DNA of 15,180 bases from Jimgerdemannia flammicorona (lineage: Eukaryota; Mucoromycota; Endogonomycetes; Endogonales; Endogonaceae), in NCBI GenBank assembly GCA_003990745.1, contig RBNI01003801.1, forward strand, positions 1-15,180, written 5' to 3'. Under the pieces are notes generated by a model. That model saw only the letters and a program-made list of their open reading frames with translations. It was not told the origin of the DNA and did no database searches. A program made the translations under genes and the position numbers. The stretch's first letter is position 1, and each line of letters starts with the position of its first letter. Shown here in pieces: positions 8,715-15,180 of the stretch.

Positions 8715-9440
8715 TTATAGCTGGTCATTTTAATTCTATACTTCTTTTCTCTATAGTCAAGATTGAGTACCTGTTGGCCAATATTAATGACTATATTCAT
8801 TTTTTTCATCTAGTTAATACTAAGAATTATATCATAGATGATAGCTTTAGTGATAATAGCTTTTGGAATTAAGAACTAAATATGTCTAAGAGAGATAGTG
8901 ATATTTTATACTTCTCTAAGAATTTGAGTTTGGACTCTATTTGCTACTATAATGCTAAGTTTGGATAGTCTATCAATAGACTACTAGAGCATGTCTAGAA
9001 ATTACTTAGTAATAATATAAATAACTACTCCTATATCAATAGAGATTTTTGTCTTCTGTCCCCTAATATCTCTATATAGATATGTACTAATATATCTTTC
9101 TACAGCCTGGATAGTAGTTGATACTAGTTCTTATTATGGAATTGAGACTTAGCCAGTACTAGATCTAGTAGTTCTTAATAGTTTATTTCAAACCCCAGGA
9201 GATATCAGTTGTAGGAACTATAGAAGAGAGACTTCTATCTTGACTTCTTAAATTATTTACCAGACTTTATTATAAATGTCTCTGGCTATAGTCTTCAGGA
9301 TATACTTCTTTTTTGATTTTAGAAAAATGAACTCTTGTTCTTTTTGCTCTATTTTTGCATTCTCTAGTAATAGTTTATTTATTTTGAGAACAAAAGGTGA
9401 GAGGACCTGGGAGGTATCTCCATCTTTCTCTGCTACAATT
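8715..9440 (-). pseudogene. Gag tail and retroviral-type aspartic protease (gypsy-like)
   Basis: Minus-strand reading in one frame, with several stops. At about 9440-9250 a charged helical segment reads LLLENAKIEQKEQEF and LKSKKKYILKTIARD; next comes VSLLQFLQLISPGV-like sequence (the Q is a TAG). At 9075-8715 comes the protease: RGQKTKISIDIGVVIYIIT, where the catalytic Asp-Thr-Gly appears as Asp-Ile-Gly (ACA/ACT to ATA is C to T). It goes on to SIDRLSKLSIIVAN, ITISLRHI, then AIIYDIILSIN, which corresponds to the TYDIILGMNW box, and VINIGQQVLNLDY. Order, spacing and length (about 120 residues) fit gypsy proteases. Nearly every departure from expected residues is a transition. The gene is dead. 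Confidence 0.7.
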
Positions 9441-9502
9441 CACGTTACACACACTTTTACAACACACTTTCAAGTTGTTTATTGGAGAAAGATACTAAGA
9501 AG

Positions 9503-11525
9503 ATGTCAAGCAATAAGCAAGCTGACATGCATACTAGGTCAGATGGACCTGGGGCTTTCAACTGGCAGTATGTTGGAAGGGGGTATGGACTGGAGATGGA
9601 GTCTTTCGGTGGCTCGAGTGGACTGGGTGGCTTGGGTAGTGGAGGCAGCACTGGTGGGGGGGGCTGGAGAGTGGTAGGGGAGGAGCTTTGCAGATGTGCT
9701 GAGGACTGGGGGCTGGCCGATGGGAGCCAGCAGGGATCAGGCAGGAGGGAAGGGGAAGCAGAAGGCTGAGGATACTGGGGGAGCTGGGCCTTCACTGGTG
9801 AGAGGTGGGGGGAGTGGAGGGACTGCTGGGGGTAGTGGTGGGACTGCTGATGGTGGTGTGACAGGGAATCAGGAAAAAAAAAGAGATGTGATGGCTGATG
9901 GCCAGGGGGGGCAGGGGATCTCAATGTGGAAGAGGGACCTGGCTGATGGTGTAATGGGGCTGGTAGTGGCACTATTACTCAAGAAGTCGATCTCAGAGTT
10001 TGTGGTGACCTTGTGCTTCTGGGGCTTGGCGGTGATAGCAAGGATGGTTCTGGGGCTTGTTTCAAAGCAGGTGGCTGGGGCGGCTTCGGTAAAGTTCTTG
10101 AAGGGGCTGGAGGGGGTCGAGGTGGGGTTTGAGGAGGCTGGTCCACTGGAGGAGGTACTGAAGACTAGAGTCATGGTTGGGGAGGTAGTGGTCTCCATGG
10201 TGCAGTGCTTGAGATGGGACCCCAGGGTGGTGCAGCTTCTGGTGAAGGGGGTGCTCATGGTGACCAAGGAGGAGACTAGGAAGAGGGTGGAGGAGATGAT
10301 GATTGAGTATGGAGATATAGTGGACATTGGCTTTCAGGTGTGGGAGGGGACAACAATCAGGACAGATGACATTGATGTCAGGATTAGGCTGGTGGGAAAG
10401 GAGGCCACAGGGAAGGCAAGTGACTGGCCCTCGGTACTGATGTGGGGGGCCATTGGCTGTAAGGTGTCGAGAGTGAAAGGGAGTGAAGAGGAGGAGGAGG
10501 ACTTGTTGGAGGTACTGGAGGAGTTGAGTGGTACTATGGAGAGGAGTGCAAAGGCCTGGAAACTGTATGAGGAGTCGATACATCTGGAGGTTGTGGGTGG
10601 GAAGTGGGTCTATATGGATAAGAAGCAGTGGGAGCAGGTCCAGAGATGTGAGAGGCAGAGAGAGCTATTGGCAAGTATGACAGGAGGGGTGAAGAAGAAG
10701 TCAGCTGGAGCTGAGGAGTCTGGAGGTGTGACAGCTAGTGTCTGGGCTGGTAAAGGAGGAGAGGAGGTGGATGCAAAGGAGGCAGGGACTGGAGGGATGC
10801 AGGACAAGAACCTATTTGCTAATGGTACCTTCGAAGTATGGGAGCCAGAGTTGGAAGCCACCCCCCCCCCACTTATCAGGAGGGGCCCAGTTGGGAAGAG
10901 GGGGACAACAGAGGACACGCGGATGTGGGGGGCCCAGCAGGTGCACTTTGGGGTCTCTGATGTAGAGCAAGGGGGTCAGGTGGTGGCAGTGGGTGAGGAC
11001 AAGCTGGTGGATGTCCCTGAGGAGGAGTGGGATGAGGCTGCCAGTGTAGGTGCTGACACTATGATGCTGGATATAGGGCAGCCAGGGACTCCAGGAGGGA
11101 AGGAAGTGGGAAACTTGTTGTAGATGTGCAAGGTGATAGATAACCTTGCAGCAGAAGCTTTGGAAGAAGTGGACCTGCAGGCAATACCTGAGGAGCATTG
11201 GGCACAGATTCTGCATGGTGATGGAATGGTAGAGGCACTGAAGGTAGAGATTCTGGGTATCTTCCTGGAGGAGGAGGATGAGGTAAGGAAGGCAGAACTT
11301 GGGGTGATCATTGGTGAGCAGGCAGCTTACTGCTGGGCAGAGCATCATGGTGTGTAGCTCTGGCAGGAGGCCTGTCTGGAGTATCATGAGGAATTTGAGG
11401 AGTGTGAAGATGGGGCAATGGTAGAACTTCTGGGAGCTTTGGCAGCACAGGAAGCAGGAGAGAGGGAACTAGCTACTGAACATGACTTGGACATGGTGCA
11501 GGAGGAGCGGAATGTGGATTTGTAG
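9503..11525 (+). pseudogene. LINE copy B ORF1 (gag-like), frameshift plus in-frame stops
   Basis: It starts with MSSNKQADMH at 9503, matching the start of copy A ORF1, and GPGAFNWQYVG matches GPSAFDWQHVG. One base of shift occurs between 9656 and 9686, most simply an extra G in the G8 run at 9656-9663, after which the frame runs to the TAG at 11523. A TAG at 9675 would then also be in frame. Further in-frame TAGs lie at 11121 (aligned to Trp in copy A) and 11355. Conserved blocks are DGGVTGNQEKKRDVMADG, LRWDPRVVQLLVKGVLM, EYGDIVDIGFQVWEG and GSEEEEEDLLEVLEEL. The layout equals copy A: Gly-rich N-terminus, central compact domain, acidic helical C-terminus, no zinc knuckle. It probably bound element RNA when intact. 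Confidence 0.85.
9656..9663 (+). repeat. G8 homopolymer at ORF1 frameshift site
   Basis: A run of eight G lies in the Gly-rich part of copy B ORF1. Downstream codons match copy A only in the next frame (SFADV against TFVDKV), so a slip of one base here is the simplest explanation. Confidence 0.6.
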
Positions 11526-11556
11526 AGGAGGAGACCATGATATATAATTATTCCTT

Positions 11557-14500
11557 ATGAACAGTACAACCAACATTTTCTCCTTGAATGTGAATGGGTT
11601 AAGGGGCTCTGGGTGGCATACAAACATTTTTACTTGGCTCAAGGGATTGGAGGCTGATCTCTTTTTACTGCAGGATGTTTGATGTAAGGATGAGGATGAC
11701 TGGGTAGAGTGGACTAGGGAATGGGGGGGGGCTATGGCTTGGTTTGGAAAGGTAGCGATTTTGGTAAGAAAGGGTAGAGGTAACTTGGGGGGTATCAGGA
11801 GCTGGGGTGATCACTTGGTCTGGGGAGACTGACATCGGCCAGGGTGGGAATCAGTGAAAGTGGGCTCTTGCTACTGCCCTGCAGATAGGGGTGAGAGGAC
11901 TGCATGGATTAGGGGGCTGCTGAAGGAGGGTATTCTCTTGGAGGAAGGGGTCAACGTGCTTAGTGGGGACTTTAATATGATTTGGGATCCATATCTGGAC
12001 AGAACTGATGGAGGGAGGAGTGCCAGGGGTAGAAGTGGAGGTCTGGATGCATGGGAGGAGATGGAGACATTGAGCTCCTTGGGGGATATAGGTAGAACAA
12101 GGTGGGGTGATGCCAGGGTCTACACCTATTGGGTGAATGGCTTGGGCACAAGGATTGACTGGATTCTGATGGCAGAGTGCTGGGGTTTGGATGTTTGGAA
12201 GACATTGGAAGTGGAGTGGTGTCCATGGTCTGATCACTGGGGACTGTTGGGGCAGGGGCAGTTTGGGGGGAGTGGAGATGAACCCAGAAATTGGTGCCTT
12301 AACTCCTCCATGCTGGCTGAGAAGGGGTTGTGGGAATTGTAGATGGAGGACATTCAGGCAAAGGTTTTTAACTGAGGGCATGAGGGTTTGCCGGTGGCTG
12401 TCTGCTGGATGAGATTGAAAGAGGCTGCAAGAGTCTATTGGGGAGGGGTTGGTAGAGAGGCTGGGAGGCAGAGGAGGAGGCGCACGAGGTGTGCTTCCAG
12501 CAGACTGAGGCGACTACAAATGGATTGGGTGGATTTGCTCACTGTTGATGGGGTGGAGGATTGGAGGATCGCGAGGGCGAAATTGGAGATAGTGGAACTA
12601 CAATAGGTGTTAAGGGAAGAGGAGGAGATGCATATGCAAGGAATGGCTGCAAGGCTATGATGGCAGGGGCTTGAGGAGGGTGAGCGGCCATCTCAGTACT
12701 TATCAAGACTTCTCAAAGCTAGGAGAGTGTGACATCGGTGAGATGGGGTCCTGGATGCTGATAGGGACATGTTACATGGCATGCAACAAATCTTAGGGGA
12801 GTTGAAGGAGTGATGGCAGGGCTTGTGGAGTGAGGGAGAAGGGGGTGCTGGTGAGGCAGAGATTGTGGACACTCTAGAAGAGTGGGGGCCACCACCAGTA
12901 GATAGACTGGGTGACTTGATCTTACCAGTGCAGGGAGAGGAGATCCAGAGTGTCCTGGCAGCAACTAAACTTGGAACAGCACCAGGGGAGGATGGATTGC
13001 CATGGGACTTCTGGAAGAAGATGGTAAATGTCCCCAGAGTTTTGGATGAGATGGTTGCTCTCTGTGACTATGTCCTTTAGAGCAGTGAGTGGGTTGGAGA
13101 GCAGGATCTCAGGCTGGTGGCCTTATTGTACAAAGACAAGGGGGGGAGGAAAGACTGGAAGAACTGGAGGCCAATCATGCTTCTAGACATAGACAGGAAG
13201 ATGGTGACTAAGGTGATTGTCGCAAGGCTGCAGAAAGTTGCCCAACAGGTGCTGAGGGAGGAGCAGTGGGGCTTTGTTGGGGGCAGACTTATATGAGACA
13301 GGACTGCATGAGTTCATGGTATCATTGAAGGGGCCCAGGCCTGTGGCTTGAATAGAAGGTTGGTCTTTTTGGACCAGGAGAAGGCCTATGACTGAGTACG
13401 GTGGGTGTGGCTAGACAAGGTATTGGACCAAATTGGGGTTCCCCCAAGGTTTAGGGCCTCTATGTTGAGTCTGCTGGAGAGCAGTTGGGCAGCTCTGACA
13501 TGTAATGGTCACTGTGAGAGGGCATTTTTCTTAGAAAGAGGAGTTCCTCAGGGGGACCCTCTGTCCCCTATTCTTTATGCTCTTTTGCTGGAGCCATTGA
13601 TGGATAGAATTCACTGGAAGGTGGTGGGGCTCTCTATATATGGTATAGTATAGAAGATGGGGGCCTTTGCTGATGATATAGTGGTTGGACTTGGGTTTGT
13701 GGAAGATATAGAGGTGCTTCAGGAGACTGTGGAATGGTATGAGGCTCATTCGGGGGTAAAGCTCAACTGGTATAAGTGTGAGATGATGGTGCTAAGGAAT
13801 GGGCTAGTGGGTGGGGACGTCATTGGAACAATTGTCCCTGCTGGTGAGGTGGTGTGGTATCTGGGCATCTTCCTCTCTATATATGGTTCTGTCCTGCCAC
13901 GAGTATGGTGGGAGAGCAGGGTGAACATTTGGGGGGAGGCCCTTTGAGGTTGGGGAGGCCACCATATCTCTCTAGCAGAGTGGGTGTCAATCCTGAATGT
14001 ATACTGGTTCCCCAAGCTGTGGTATGTAGCATATTATCTAGACTTCCCAGCATAGGTAGTGAAGAAGCTGATGAAGGTGGCTAGGGATTGGATCTGGGTA
14101 GGAAGGAGGTCCCAAGTCAGTTGGGATACTCTTGCGAGACTGGTAGTCTGGGGGGGTCTTGGACTGGTGGACTTTTCTAAGAGACTGCACTGCTTGTGAG
14201 CCTGGTGGATGAAGAGAGCTGGGGAACTACAGGGCGGAGGTTGGGTACCTCTGTTGCAGAAGGTATGGGAGATGCGAACATCCCCTTGGGGGTCCTCTGG
14301 AGATCTGCTCTCTTTGGTGAGGCTGAATGGCATTAAGAGGTTGTAGTTCAAGGGATTTTGGTGGGGCGTGGCTGATGGAGCACACCAAATTGGCTTGCAC
14401 TGGCGAGGCAATGAGGGGGAGGAGGTGTGGGGGTCTAATATGTAGCATTGAGATAGATTGCTCCTGGGGGGTGCTCCACTTGCTTTATTTGACATTGGGG

Positions 14501-15180
14501 AGGGAGTAGAGTATCAGCAGGGGCTTGGCCAGGATCTTTGGCCAAGTGGCTGGCAGGCAGCAGGGATCGGTGAGGAGTGGGACTGGGCTGGTATCTGGTC
14601 TTGAGGCACAGAGATATGGAGGTGGCTTCCCCCCAAGTTCTGGGTAGTATGGTAGAGAATGTTGCAGAGAAATGTCATGCTAAATTTCCATATGGGGTAT
14701 TTGGTAGATGGTAGACAGTTTGACTGTGAGGAGTGTTATGATGTTGGGCAAGCTGGGGGATATATACAGACACCAGAATATTGGCTGGGAGAGTGTGAGG
14801 TTTTGGGGGAATTTTGGACTGAGATAGGAGATAGACTAGGTGTGGGGCACAGGCTGGTAGGGGAGGGAAGTTGCTGGGAGGACTTGAGATCTCAGCTTGT
14901 GGGTGGAGTGGGAGATAGTTGGCTCACTATAGGGTGGGTGTTAGCCATATGGGTGGGTCTGGCAAGTCATTGGCTTTTTGTATTTGAGGAGAGACAGTAG
15001 TTGGGGTTGTGGGAGAAGGTGTTAAGGTGGGAGGGGCTGTTGGGGGATCTGCTGACTGGATGGTGGGTGGGTTGGAGCCCTCAGGGGGGATGACATCATG
15101 GTTTGGTAGTAAGGATCTGTGAGCAGAGTGGTGAGAGGGTAGAAATAGTGTTAGACAGAGTGGTCTTTCATCAGGAAGGG
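11557..15180 (+). pseudogene. LINE copy B ORF2: endonuclease, reverse transcriptase and C-terminal zinc-binding domain, 24 stops
   Basis: A single frame from the ATG at 11557 to the window end. Endonuclease: NIFSLNVNGLRGSG, LFLLQDV, GSCYCPADRG, GDFN, GTRIDW, WCPWSDHWG. RT: LGTAPGEDGLPWDFWK, LLYKDKG, NWRPIMLLDIDRK, LDQEKAYD (13369-13392, next codon TGA where Arg is expected), GVPQGDPLSPILYA (from 13540) and FADD (13666-13677). A zf-RVT-like C-terminus has Cys codons at 14725 and 14734, then TPEYWLGEC with Cys at 14794; the usual His before the last Cys is Tyr, a C-to-T change. In-frame stops: TGA at 11680, 11830, 12373, 12658, 12730, 12739, 12811, 13294, 13309, 13393, 13945, 14197, 14449, 14602 and 15091; TAG at 12340, 12604, 13078, 13651, 14053, 14344, 14443, 14653 and 14998. 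There is no frameshift. The gene is inactive. Confidence 0.92.

Larger units (their letters stand above)
6978..9445 (-). mobile_element. Heavily mutated Ty3/gypsy-like retroelement remnant, AT-rich and CpG-free
   Basis: The block is AT-rich on both strands and, scanning line by line, has no CpG between 6846 and 9442. Minus-strand translation still shows a gag tail and an aspartic protease of the Ty3/gypsy type (8715-9440). About 2.5 kb is too short for a full element, and no reverse transcriptase or integrase motif could be found, so it is truncated or too decayed. The left edge near 6978 (plus strand TGTAATATGCC) would suit an LTR end, but no second LTR or target-site duplication was found. 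The right edge meets LINE copy B near 9445. Confidence 0.6.
9450..15180 (+). mobile_element. LINE copy B: diverged relative of copy A in opposite orientation, 3' end outside window
   Basis: It has the same two-ORF order as copy A, with a 31-nt gap between ORF1 (stop at 11523-11525) and ORF2 (ATG at 11557), against 34 nt in copy A. In the endonuclease, 46 of 75 aligned residues match by hand count, so the copies are one family but not recent duplicates. The 5' leader before the ORF1 ATG is short, about 50 nt; both leaders contain ACAACAC followed by TTTC, a possible shared 5' end. The copy is G-rich on the plus strand and CpG-poor. The tail and insertion-site duplication lie past the right edge. 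Confidence 0.9.

Noticed and set aside
9596..9870. G-quadruplex-forming tract in the G-rich part of copy B ORF1
   Set aside because: The G runs encode the Gly-rich region of ORF1 and nothing indicates a separate regulatory role.
11557..15180. Alternative genetic code (TGA or TAG read as Trp) to explain the many stops
   Set aside because: The stops align with Arg nearly as often as with Trp, and both TGG and CGA are used as normal codons at the matching places in copy A. Mutation explains the pattern better.

Overview
The window looks like a transposon-rich stretch of a filamentous fungal genome, probably Pezizomycotina. The basis is two candidate introns of 63 and 67 nt with GTAAAT/GTAAAG donors, a gene remnant resembling fungal STAND/HET-S-type cell-death effectors, and retroelements decayed by C-to-T changes centred on CpG. 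No bacterial-type operon, RNA gene or CRISPR array is visible. Only the fungal assignment is an inference; no species is claimed.

Layout: (1) Positions 1 to about 4950, minus strand: a two-ORF, APE-type non-LTR retrotransposon (LINE copy A), with ORF1 at 4900-3014 and ORF2 from 2979 leftward off the window edge. (2) 4985-5800, minus strand: a CpG-rich, possibly spliced unrecognised gene. (3) 6024-6977, minus strand: the 3' part of a gene with a predicted helical WPL-type segment, a disordered linker with tandem PSRVGEDSQEDL repeats, and a short Asn/Gly-rich C-terminus. (4) About 6978-9445, minus strand: an AT-rich block with no CpG at all, in which a decayed Ty3/gypsy-like aspartic protease and gag tail can still be read. 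(5) About 9450-15180, plus strand: LINE copy B, with ORF1 at 9503-11525 and ORF2 from 11557 off the right edge.

The two LINE copies are head to head, with their 5' ends facing each other across about 4.5 kb. They belong to one family but are well diverged (46 of 75 residues identical in one endonuclease stretch, counted by hand). Both are dead. Copy A ORF1 has two in-frame stops; its ORF2 has six stops and one single-base frameshift, after which about 410 codons are uninterrupted. Copy B ORF2 has 24 in-frame stops but no frameshift, and most of its stops align with Trp or Arg codons of copy A, which points to transition-type mutation and not to random decay.

The most interesting host feature is the truncated gene at 6024-6977. 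Its likely architecture (HeLo-like/SesA-like helices, disordered linker, short C-terminal beta-arch/amyloid-like motif) would match fungal amyloid-signalled cell-death effectors. Its 5' end meets the CpG-free retroelement block, so it appears broken by insertion. This functional reading is a hypothesis; the repeats and reading frames are seen directly.
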